Positions 45,556 through 52,440 of a stretch of 64,000 nucleotides of DNA are shown one piece after another; position 1 is the stretch's first letter, and each line of letters opens with the position of its first letter. A program made the position numbers and the translations under genes. The notes beneath the pieces were generated by a model. It did not search any database, had not been told where the DNA came from, and worked only from the letters and a program-made list of their open reading frames with translations. The stretch spans positions 91,227 to 155,226 of the forward strand of contig CAZDQL010000001.1 in the NCBI GenBank assembly GCA_964507325.1. Reading direction: 5' to 3'. The DNA is from CAZDQL01 sp964507325. Lineage in GTDB: Bacteria; Planctomycetota; UBA1135; GCA-002686595.

Positions 45556-46281
45556 TCACTGCGCGAGCTCGATCACCGAGGCGTGGCACTGCAAGCAGTT
45601 CTGCCGCTCCGGATGCGTCGTGCGCAGGCCCGGGAGGCCGGTGACACCGTGGCAGCTGTGGCAGTCCTCTCGCATCCAGATGCGGTGCGGGACGCTGGGT
45701 GGCGCGCCCTCCCAGACGCGCTGGCCCGCGCCGGACGACTCGAGTCCGACGAACGAGGTGGTGCCCGGTAGGGCGACCGCAGGCCACCGTTCCGCGATGG
45801 ACGCGTGGCATTGAGTGCACTGCGAGTGAGGCGCGTGGCTCATCACCGGGGCGACCAGGTCCCCGACGCGTAGACCCTGCTCGTGGCAGGCGAGGCAGCT
45901 CGCCGCGCTCGTTTCATCGATGGCGTGGGGGACGGTGGGCGGTGCGCCGTCGAAGGCGCGTCGCTGTGTCCGCAGTGCCACCGCAGCCTCGCGATCGGCC
46001 GCGGTGAAGGTCACCTCGTCCATGACGTCGGGAAGGCCGGCGCGGAGCAGGCCGAGATCGCTCGTGAGCCGCGCGCCGGGACCGAAGCGACGCTCGCGCA
46101 GCTCCACGTAGCTCTGGCCCGGTATCACGTCCGCCGCAGCCGCCTGAGGTTTGGAGCGCGTGGGCAGCAGGGCGGGTCCGGCGGGCTGCGTGCCCAGGTA
46201 GATACCGACCACCGCTGCTCCCAGCGTGATCGCCAGAATGACGTTCCAGATGCGTCCGTCGCTGGGTTGAGTCTCGCTCAT
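45556..46281 (-). CDS. napB: NapB-like cytochrome c with four heme sites
   Basis: The 241-residue product is the small subunit that passes electrons to NapA. The N-terminus has one anchor helix (IWNVILAITLGAAVVGIYLG). NapB hallmarks follow: RAFDGAPPTVPHAIDETSAASCLACHEQGL, with CLACH and CTQCH (residues about 130-160), and MSHAPHSQC. Uniquely, a second half repeats WEGAPPSVPHRIWMREDCHSCH and ERQNCLQCH, giving two more CxxCH motifs. Standard NapB has two hemes; this one has four by internal duplication. It lies 12 bp behind napA. Electron delivery from the membrane module on the other side of the locus is inferred. Confidence 0.9.
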   Translation of the reverse strand: MSETQPSDGRIWNVILAITLGAAVVGIYLGTQPAGPALLPTRSKPQAAAADVIPGQSYVELRERRFGPGARLTSDLGLLRAGLPDVMDEVTFTAADREAAVALRTQRRAFDGAPPTVPHAIDETSAASCLACHEQGLRVGDLVAPVMSHAPHSQCTQCHASIAERWPAVALPGTTSFVGLESSGAGQRVWEGAPPSVPHRIWMREDCHSCHGVTGLPGLRTTHPERQNCLQCHASVIELAQ

Positions 46282-46293
46282 GGCCCCTCCGGA

Positions 46294-48669
46294 TCAGGCC
46301 CCGGGCAGCGGGGTGACGCGTGCCGCGCACTTCTTGTAGTCGGGCTGCTTCGAGATCGGGCAGTACTCGTCGAGCGTCAACTCGTTGACCAGCAGCCGTT
46401 CATCGAAGAAGGGCACGAACACGCTGCCCTGCGGCGGCTTGCCCCGTCCGTTGATCCAGGCCGTGATCTCCATGCTTCCGCGCCGGGTCTCGAGGCGGAC
46501 CTTCATCCCGCTCTTCACCCCGATCTTTGCGGCGTCCATGGGGTGCAGCTCCACGTAGGCCTCTGGCATCGACTGGCGCAGCGGCGCAACAGCCATGGTC
46601 ATCGAACCGGTGTGCCACTGCTCCAGCACGCGACCCGTACAGAGCCAGAGGGGGTACTCGCCGTCCGGGACTTCCGGCGGTGGGACGTACGGGCGGAACC
46701 AGATCTGTGCGCGGTCGTCCTTGGTGGTGGAGTGGTAGAACTGGATCCCGGTGCCCGGCTTCACATAGGGATCGTCGAACTCCGAGAAGCGGAAGCGCGT
46801 CTCACGCCAGCTGCCGTCGGTCTGCTGCACCACGGGCCAGCGCAGGCCGCGGGCCTTGACGTACTCCTCGTAGGGCGCGAGGTCCTTGTGCTTCATCCTG
46901 GTGAACGGGCGATACTCCTCGAAGAGGTGCCGGTCCACGTTCACGGTGTAGAACTGGTCCCACTCCCAGACCGGTACCGAGACACCGTTCTCGTCCTGCA
47001 CGTCGAACAGGAAGTTCCCGTCCTTGTCGCGCATGCCATCGAATCCGGCGTCGAACAGACGTCGCGCCACGGCGATCGTCTGCCAGACGTCGTCACGTGC
47101 CTCTCCGGGCGGCATCACCTGGCGGAACCACTGCTGCGTGCGGCGCTCGGAGTTGCCGAAGATGCCGTTCTTCTCCACCCACATGGCGGAGGGCAGCACC
47201 AGGTCGGCGGCACGCGTGGTCTCCGTCTCGTAGGAGTCCGAGACGATCAGGAACCTGTCCGTCAGAGAGCGGCTGGGATCGAAGAGCTTGTGCGTATTCG
47301 GCAGCGACTGGGCGGGGTTCGTCACCTGCACCCAGATCGTGTCCACCGCGCCGTCGGCGCTAGAGAAGTTCTCCCACATCGCAACGGTGTGGAATCCGGG
47401 CTTCGGATTGATGCGCCCCGGAGGCAGGTTCCAGAACTCCTCACACTGCTGGCGGTGCGGTTCCTTGGCCACCAGGCGTCCGCCCGGGAGGGCATGCGCC
47501 AAGGTGCCGACCTCGCGCACCGTCCCGCAGGCGGAAGGCTGACCGGTGAGGCTCGTGGGGTTGTCGCCGGGCTGGCCGAAATGGCCGCTCAGGAGGTGCA
47601 CCCCGTGAACCAGGGTGTTGATGGCCGTGCCTCGCGTGTGCTGGTTCATGCCCATGCACCACAGCGAGGTGATCTTCAGGTCGCGCCGACCGAACAGGTC
47701 GGCCAGCATCCTGATGTCGCGCGCCGAGACGCCGGAGAGCTCTTCCACGTACTCCGGCGTGTAGGGTGCGATGCTCTGCTTGAATCCCTCGAAGGTGGTC
47801 GCCTTGCCGAACAGGTCCAGAGGCTCCTTGTCCGTGCGGAACGCACAGTACTTCGTGACGAATTCCTCGTCGTAGGTCCCGTTCGCCACGAGCAAGTTCA
47901 TGATGCCGTTGGCGATGGCGAGGTCGGTCTGGGGCTTGAACTCGAGGTAGTGCTGGGCCTCCGCCGTCGTCCGCGTGCGCCGCGTACCGAGATCGATGAG
48001 CGTCACCTGCTCACCCCGCGAGCGCCGGTCGATCACACGGGAGAAGAGCACCGGGTGCATCTCGGCGGGGTTGTTGCCCCACGTGATCAAGACGTCGCAG
48101 TGGTCCAGGTCGTCGTAGCACCCGTTCGGCTCGTCCACACCGTAGGTGGCCAGGAAACCGGTCACCGCCGAGGCCATGCAGAGCCGTGCGTTCGGATCGA
48201 TGTGGTTGTTCGCGAGCCCGCCCTTCATGAACTTCTGGGCGGCGTAACCCTCGGGGATGGTCCACTGGCCGGAGCCGTAGAACGCGATGCCCGAGGGGTT
48301 CTTCAGCACCCGCCCGGCCACGATGTCCAGGGCTTCGTCCCAGGAGATCGGCTCCTGCTTGCCGTTCCGCTTCAAGAGGGGAGTGGTGAGTCGGCCGTTG
48401 CCGTAGAGGGCCAGGCCCACGTGGTAGCCCTTCACGCAGAGCAGCCCGCGATTGACGTCCGCGTTGCGGTCAGCCTGAATGCCGACGACCTTGCCAGCGC
48501 GCGTGCCCACCATCACGTGGCACCCCGTTCCGCAGAAACGGCAGGGGGCCTTGTCCCAGGAGACGTCGTCCTGACCGGCGCGGGCGATCGGGCTCAGGGA
48601 GCTCTGGGCCGCCGCCGCTGCCGCGGCCATGGCGGACGTACGAAGGAACTCGCGCCGATTCATCGTCAT
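46294..48669 (-). CDS. napA: Periplasmic nitrate reductase catalytic subunit NapA
   Basis: NapA reduces nitrate to nitrite in the periplasm. The 791-residue product has a Tat signal (MTMNRREFLRTSAMAAAAAA). The N-terminal [4Fe-4S] site is CRFCGTGCHVMVG ... GLLCVKGY. The molybdenum ligand Cys lies in ARLCMASAVTGFLATYG near residue 165, and the family motif LWCMGMNQHTRGTAINTLVHG follows. The C-terminal region VELHPMDAAKIGVKSGMKVRL binds the bis-MGD cofactor. All of these are NapA-type rather than formate-dehydrogenase-type; the ligand is Cys, not Sec. It starts with an ATGA overlap on napD and is followed by napB. Length is typical. Confidence 0.95.
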   Translation of the reverse strand: MTMNRREFLRTSAMAAAAAAAQSSLSPIARAGQDDVSWDKAPCRFCGTGCHVMVGTRAGKVVGIQADRNADVNRGLLCVKGYHVGLALYGNGRLTTPLLKRNGKQEPISWDEALDIVAGRVLKNPSGIAFYGSGQWTIPEGYAAQKFMKGGLANNHIDPNARLCMASAVTGFLATYGVDEPNGCYDDLDHCDVLITWGNNPAEMHPVLFSRVIDRRSRGEQVTLIDLGTRRTRTTAEAQHYLEFKPQTDLAIANGIMNLLVANGTYDEEFVTKYCAFRTDKEPLDLFGKATTFEGFKQSIAPYTPEYVEELSGVSARDIRMLADLFGRRDLKITSLWCMGMNQHTRGTAINTLVHGVHLLSGHFGQPGDNPTSLTGQPSACGTVREVGTLAHALPGGRLVAKEPHRQQCEEFWNLPPGRINPKPGFHTVAMWENFSSADGAVDTIWVQVTNPAQSLPNTHKLFDPSRSLTDRFLIVSDSYETETTRAADLVLPSAMWVEKNGIFGNSERRTQQWFRQVMPPGEARDDVWQTIAVARRLFDAGFDGMRDKDGNFLFDVQDENGVSVPVWEWDQFYTVNVDRHLFEEYRPFTRMKHKDLAPYEEYVKARGLRWPVVQQTDGSWRETRFRFSEFDDPYVKPGTGIQFYHSTTKDDRAQIWFRPYVPPPEVPDGEYPLWLCTGRVLEQWHTGSMTMAVAPLRQSMPEAYVELHPMDAAKIGVKSGMKVRLETRRGSMEITAWINGRGKPPQGSVFVPFFDERLLVNELTLDEYCPISKQPDYKKCAARVTPLPGA

Positions 48670-48923
48670 CTGTCGTCGCTCCCGTCTTCGGAGTCCTCGA
48701 AGTTCGCGCAGACCAACTCGACGAGGCGCACGCCCTCGGTGACGCTCAGCCGCTGGAACACATCCCGGTCCTCGCGCGAGGAGGGGGTGTCGACGACCAC
48801 GGGATAGCGCGCCCCGCTCGACTCTCCCAAGGTCACCGCCGGCTCACTCTCGAGCCTCTCGAGAGCTCGCGCTCGTTCCTCGGGGTCGTCGCTGAGCGTC
48901 AGTACCAGTCCGGTGATCGCCAT
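48666..48923 (-). CDS. napD: NapD chaperone for NapA
   Basis: NapD binds the Tat signal of NapA to delay export until the cofactor is inserted. The 85-residue protein starts MAITGLVLTLSDDPEERARALERL and continues EPAVTLGESSGARYPVVVDTPSSRED and LSVTEGVRLVELVCANFED. That is the ferredoxin-like fold with the characteristic beta-alpha-beta order of NapD. The stop overlaps the napA start (ATGA). It is the first gene of napD-napA-napB, read away from the divergent heme/FeS/NrfD genes. The 180-bp divergent region carries an inverted repeat discussed separately. Confidence 0.88.
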   Translation of the reverse strand: MAITGLVLTLSDDPEERARALERLESEPAVTLGESSGARYPVVVDTPSSREDRDVFQRLSVTEGVRLVELVCANFEDSEDGSDDR

Positions 48924-49005
48924 GGCGTTCTCCCAGGCCGCCGGGTCGTGTCCACCAGCCGACCTGGGTCCTCGTTCTGCGGGCAGCTAAGCAGGTCCCG
49001 CGGGA

Positions 49006-49042
49006 CAATTCAAGAATAAAAGGTCATTGATTCTGGAAATTG
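49006..49042. promoter_or_regulatory. Imperfect inverted repeat in nap/NrfD-module divergent promoter
   Basis: CAATTCAAGAAT (49006-49017) and ATTCTGGAAATTG (49030-49042) form arms around a 12-base spacer. Each contains a TTC-NN-GAA core. The region is AT-rich in a GC-rich genome and lies between napD and the cytochrome lipoprotein. It may be the operator of the Rrf2 regulator encoded at 51912-52325, but the link is inference. Confidence 0.4.
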
Positions 49043-49103
49043 GCGCCCGGGCTGGTAGGAAGGGGGGGAAGAAGCGGACAGGTCCCCTCGGGAGGCCCCC
49101 CAG

Positions 49104-49712
49104 ATGATCCTGAAGAAGCTCACGATCCTGCCTTGCCTGCTGCTCATGGGATGCCCCGGCACCCCCGACCCGACGGCCCTGCACACGGGGACCGGCACCC
49201 TCGCGGACGCCACACCCCGCTTCCCCACCCGCATCGAGCTGCCCTACGCGGTGCTCGGGATGAGCACCGAGAAGCGCGACGTCGCGGGACGCCGGGCGCG
49301 GGTGAAGTGCGTCACCTGCCACGCCGGCCTGGAGCCGCGCCCCGGCTACGAGCAGGCCACGAACATCCCCGGGCTGCACACCGGAATCGAGGTGCTGCAC
49401 GGCGACCTCACCTGCCGCTCCTGTCACTCTCCGCCCGACTTCCAGGAGTTCCGTCTGGTCGATGGCCGAACGGTGCAGTACGCGGAGGTCATCAAGCTCT
49501 GTGCGCAGTGCCACGGCTCGATCAAGAACGACTACGACAACGGCGCGCATGGGGGGATGCGGGGGTACTGGGATCTCGACCGAGGTCCACGTGATCGCAA
49601 CCACTGCCTGGTCTGTCACGACGCCCACCAACCGGCGGTACCGCGGATGGTCCCCGCGCCGGCTCCCAAGTACCGGTTTCTCGATGACGCCGGAGAGGAT
49701 TCCCATGACTAG
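49104..49712 (+). CDS. Tetraheme c-type cytochrome lipoprotein
   Basis: A 202-residue lipoprotein (MILKKLTILPCLLLMGC) with four CxxCH heme motifs: KCVTCHAGLEP, LTCRSCHSPP, KLCAQCHGSIK and NHCLVCHDAHQP. These suit an electron carrier anchored to the outer face of a membrane. The ATG at 49104 follows a purine-rich AGGAAGGGGGGG stretch and GGGAGG. Its end overlaps the start of the FeS gene by 8 bases, so heme, FeS and membrane (NrfD) proteins form one electron-transfer complex, likely accepting electrons from menaquinol and passing them to periplasmic reductases. The exact family is not assigned; it is not NapC-like (no NapC/NirT anchor pattern). Confidence 0.85.
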   Translation: MILKKLTILPCLLLMGCPGTPDPTALHTGTGTLADATPRFPTRIELPYAVLGMSTEKRDVAGRRARVKCVTCHAGLEPRPGYEQATNIPGLHTGIEVLHGDLTCRSCHSPPDFQEFRLVDGRTVQYAEVIKLCAQCHGSIKNDYDNGAHGGMRGYWDLDRGPRDRNHCLVCHDAHQPAVPRMVPAPAPKYRFLDDAGEDSHD

Positions 49713-50640
49713 TCGGAACGAGGGTGCAGACGGGTCCCGAGCAGGCGCCTCCCGCAGGAACCTGCTGAAGATGGCCGGCGCCGCCGGCGGTCTGGGTGCG
49801 CTCGGCTGGGCCGTCGCGCCGTTCGTGCGCGTCGCCGGCGGACTCACCGCGGAGGAGCTCTTCCAGAAGCACTACAAGGAGCTCGACCCCGAGGACAAGC
49901 AGGCGATCTTCCGCCGCCTCGAGGAGCAGACAGCTCGCGATTACGGTGCCCGCGTCTCGATCGGCGATCCAGCGCCAATTCCGGGCACGAAGTACGGGTA
50001 CGGGCTGAACCTGTCCGTCTGCATGGGCTGCCGTCAGTGTGCGCAAGCCTGCCACCGGGAGAACAACCACGATCGCGAGAGCAACAACAGCTACATCCGG
50101 GTGTTCGAGATGCAGAGGAACAGCCTGGATCTGGCGAATGCCTCCTCGGAGTACAACCACCCGGTTCCGCTCCCCGACAAGACCTACATGCCCGTGCAGT
50201 GCCACCACTGCGATGAGCCGCCCTGCGTCGACGTGTGTCCGGTTCGGGCCACCTGGAAGGAACCCGACGGGATCGTGGTGATCGACTACGACTGGTGCAT
50301 CGGCTGTCGCTATTGCGAGGCGGCCTGCCCCTACCACGCGCGCCGCTTCAACTGGAAGCAGGCTGAAATCCCCGCGCAGGAGGTGAATCCCGAGCAGGCC
50401 TACCTCTCCAACCGCATCCGGCCCCAGGGGGTGATGGAGAAGTGCACCTTCTGCCTGCAGCGCGTGCGCAAGGGTCGTCTGCCGGCCTGCCTGGAGGCGT
50501 GCCCCGCGGGGGCGCGGGTCTTCGGGGACCTGAATGATCCGCAGTCCGAGATCCGTTGGGTCATCGAGAACAAGCGGGTGTTCGTGCTCAAGGAGGAGTA
50601 CGGCACGGTCCCGAGCTTCTACTACTTCTTCACCGCCTAG
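49705..50640 (+). CDS. Tat-exported four-cluster ferredoxin subunit (NrfC/PsrB/DmsB-type)
   Basis: The 311-residue product starts MTSRNEGADGSRAGASRRNLLKMAGAAGGLGALG, with a Tat signal (SRRNLLKM). Four [4Fe-4S] motifs follow: CMGCRQCAQACHREN, CHHCDEPPCVDVCPVRAT, CIGCRYCEAACPYHARR and CTFCLQ...CLEACPAGA. This is the electron-transfer subunit of complexes in the DMSO reductase/NrfCD/PsrBC group, placed on the periplasmic face. It overlaps the cytochrome lipoprotein gene by 8 bases and is followed 10 bases later by the NrfD-like membrane protein. No catalytic molybdopterin subunit adjoins it on this strand; NapA on the opposite strand is the likely acceptor. Partners are inferred from layout. Confidence 0.92.
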   Translation: MTSRNEGADGSRAGASRRNLLKMAGAAGGLGALGWAVAPFVRVAGGLTAEELFQKHYKELDPEDKQAIFRRLEEQTARDYGARVSIGDPAPIPGTKYGYGLNLSVCMGCRQCAQACHRENNHDRESNNSYIRVFEMQRNSLDLANASSEYNHPVPLPDKTYMPVQCHHCDEPPCVDVCPVRATWKEPDGIVVIDYDWCIGCRYCEAACPYHARRFNWKQAEIPAQEVNPEQAYLSNRIRPQGVMEKCTFCLQRVRKGRLPACLEACPAGARVFGDLNDPQSEIRWVIENKRVFVLKEEYGTVPSFYYFFTA

Positions 50641-50650
50641 GGGGCTCGCC

Positions 50651-51907
50651 ATGCCGCAGTCAGAGACGACAACGAGCACCGGCAAGCAGGTCTCCCACTG
50701 GGTCGGCTACGCCCGGTTCCTGTGGCGCATCTTCGTGCTGGCCTTCGAAGGATCCGCGGCGTTCTACGCCTGGATGATCCTGCTCACCGCCGTGACCCTG
50801 GTCGGGATCAACGCCTGGGGACAGCAGGTGGAAGAGGGAATGGCGCTCACGAACATGAGCGACCACGTGTCGTGGGGGCTGTACATCGCCAACTTCACCT
50901 TCGCCGTGGGGCTCGCCGCAGGCGGAGTGATGATGGTCATTCCGGCGTATCTGTATCACGACCGGAAGATGCACGACGTGGTGATCTTCGGGGAGCTCCT
51001 GGCCGTGGCCGCCATCATCATGGCGATGGGCTTCGTGATCGTCGACCTCGGCCGTCCCGATCACTTCTGGCATCTGATCCCCGGCATCGGGCAGTTCAAC
51101 TGGCCCCTCTCCATGCTCGCGTGGGACGTCGTGGTGCTGAACGTGTACCTGCTGCTGAACCTGCACATCTGTGGGTACCTGCTCTACATGCGCTTCCTGG
51201 GCCGCGAACCCGGGCCGAGCTGGTACGTACCTTTCGTGCTGCTCTCGATCGTCTGGGCCATCTCGATCCACACCGTCACCGCCTTCCTGTACTCCGGATT
51301 GGGCGGCCGGCCGCTGTGGAACTCGGCGCTCCTCGCCCCGCGCTTCCTGGCTTCGGCCTTCGTCACGGGACCGGCCTTCCTGATCGTGGTCCTCAGCGTC
51401 GTCTCGCGAGTGTCCAAGGGATTCCTGCTGGACGAGCGGCCGATACGGATCCTGGTGAACATCCTGCGCATCGCCTGCGTTGCGAACCTGCTCATGTTGG
51501 CCAGCGAGCTGTTCACCGAGTTCTACTCCGGCGGCACCCACACCGATTCCGCGCAGTACCTCTACTTCGGCCTGCACGGCCACGCGAAGCTCGTTCCGTT
51601 CATCTGGACCGCCGTCGCACTGAACGTCCTGGCCGCCTTGACCTTCTTCCACCCGCGCATCGTCGAGCGGCGCGGACTGCTGGTCAGCGCCTGTGTCCTC
51701 ACCTTCGTGGGGATCTGGATCGAGAAGGGGCTCGGGTTGATCGTGCCGGGGTTCATCCCGAGCGCGCTGCACGAGATCGTCGAGTACCTGCCGAGTCTCG
51801 TGGAGTGGAAGATCACGGCCGGCATCTGGGCCCTGGGATTGATGATCTACACCCTGGCGATCAAGATCTCGCTGCCCATGTTGGAGGGTCGCTTCCTACG
51901 TCGCTGA
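50651..51907 (+). CDS. nrfD: NrfD/PsrC-like quinol-oxidising membrane subunit
   Basis: The 418-residue product has about 10 transmembrane helices (WMILLTAVTLVGINAW, WGLYIANFTFAVGLAAGGVMMV, FGELLAVAAIIMAMGFVIVDLG, LNVYLLLNLHICGYLLYM and others). Conserved acidic/aromatic patches of the NrfD/PsrC family include DLGRPDHFWHLIPGIGQFNWPLSMLAWD. These subunits bind the quinone and hand electrons to the FeS partner. Together with the tetraheme lipoprotein and the FeS protein it forms a respiratory module that substitutes for NapC/NapGH, none of which are present near napDAB. A gene name nrfD is used for the family only. An Rrf2 regulator gene begins 4 bases later. Confidence 0.92.
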   Translation: MPQSETTTSTGKQVSHWVGYARFLWRIFVLAFEGSAAFYAWMILLTAVTLVGINAWGQQVEEGMALTNMSDHVSWGLYIANFTFAVGLAAGGVMMVIPAYLYHDRKMHDVVIFGELLAVAAIIMAMGFVIVDLGRPDHFWHLIPGIGQFNWPLSMLAWDVVVLNVYLLLNLHICGYLLYMRFLGREPGPSWYVPFVLLSIVWAISIHTVTAFLYSGLGGRPLWNSALLAPRFLASAFVTGPAFLIVVLSVVSRVSKGFLLDERPIRILVNILRIACVANLLMLASELFTEFYSGGTHTDSAQYLYFGLHGHAKLVPFIWTAVALNVLAALTFFHPRIVERRGLLVSACVLTFVGIWIEKGLGLIVPGFIPSALHEIVEYLPSLVEWKITAGIWALGLMIYTLAIKISLPMLEGRFLRR

Positions 51908-51911
51908 GAGG

Positions 51912-52325
51912 ATGTTCAACAAGTCGTCCGAGTCAGCCATCGCCGCGATGAGTCTCCTCGCCGAGGCCTGGTGCGCCGATCGCGAGCAACGCCTGACCGC
52001 GGTTCAGGTGGCGACACAGCGCAACCTGCGCAAGCCGTTCGTGGCGAAGCTGCTCACCATCCTCTCGCAGGCCGGGCTCGTGGTGGGGGCTCCGGGACCG
52101 CACGGCGGCTACTGCCTGGCCCGTGATCCGGAAGCGATCACACTCTTGGACATCTCGCGCTGCTTCGAGCGCGAGCAGCAGCTCTTGGCCTGCCCCTTCG
52201 GCCCGGACTTCTGCGGCCAGGGCGAGGAGAAGTGCCCGCTGCACGACGAGGTCGTGGTGCTGCGCGAGCAGGTCGACGACTTCCTGGCGCGCACGACGCT
52301 GGCCGTGTTCTGCACGCCGGCGTAG
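51912..52325 (+). CDS. Rrf2-family FeS transcription regulator
   Basis: The 137-residue protein has an N-terminal winged helix (MSLLAEAWCADREQRLTAVQVATQRNLRKPFVAKLLTILSQAGLVVG) with the Rrf2 signature LVVGAPGPHGGYCLARDPEAITLLDI. It contains three Cys (CPFGPDFCGQGEEKC, residues about 93-108) that likely hold an [2Fe-2S] or [4Fe-4S] cluster, as in NsrR/IscR/RsrR. This gives sensitivity to NO, oxygen or redox state. It follows the NrfD-like gene by 4 bases in the same operon, so it probably regulates the nap/NrfD divergent promoter. The stop is followed by a hairpin at 52373-52388. Confidence 0.88.
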   Translation: MFNKSSESAIAAMSLLAEAWCADREQRLTAVQVATQRNLRKPFVAKLLTILSQAGLVVGAPGPHGGYCLARDPEAITLLDISRCFEREQQLLACPFGPDFCGQGEEKCPLHDEVVVLREQVDDFLARTTLAVFCTPA

Positions 52326-52372
52326 GGAGCCCCGGAACCCTCAGACCGACCGCGCAGGAAATGTCCTCCTCC

Positions 52373-52388
52373 CCGACTGCGTAGTCGG
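52373..52388 (+). terminator. Possible hairpin terminator behind the Rrf2 gene
   Basis: CCGACT (52373-52378) pairs with AGTCGG (52383-52388) across a 4-base loop GCGT, and flanking CCTCC/GGAGG may extend it. There is no T-run; function tentative. Confidence 0.35.
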
Positions 52389-52440
52389 CGATCGTGGAGG
52401 CTACGCTGATCCTCCCTCCCCGCGCGTCGTCAACGTCAGC

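Noticed and set aside
46294..48669. Formate dehydrogenase with Sec ligand
   Set aside because: The gene is NapA-type and its molybdenum ligand codon is Cys (ARLCMAS); no in-frame TGA.
49021..49042. FNR/CRP-type site TTGAT-N4-ATCAA
   Set aside because: Only the left half TTGAT is present; the right half is absent.
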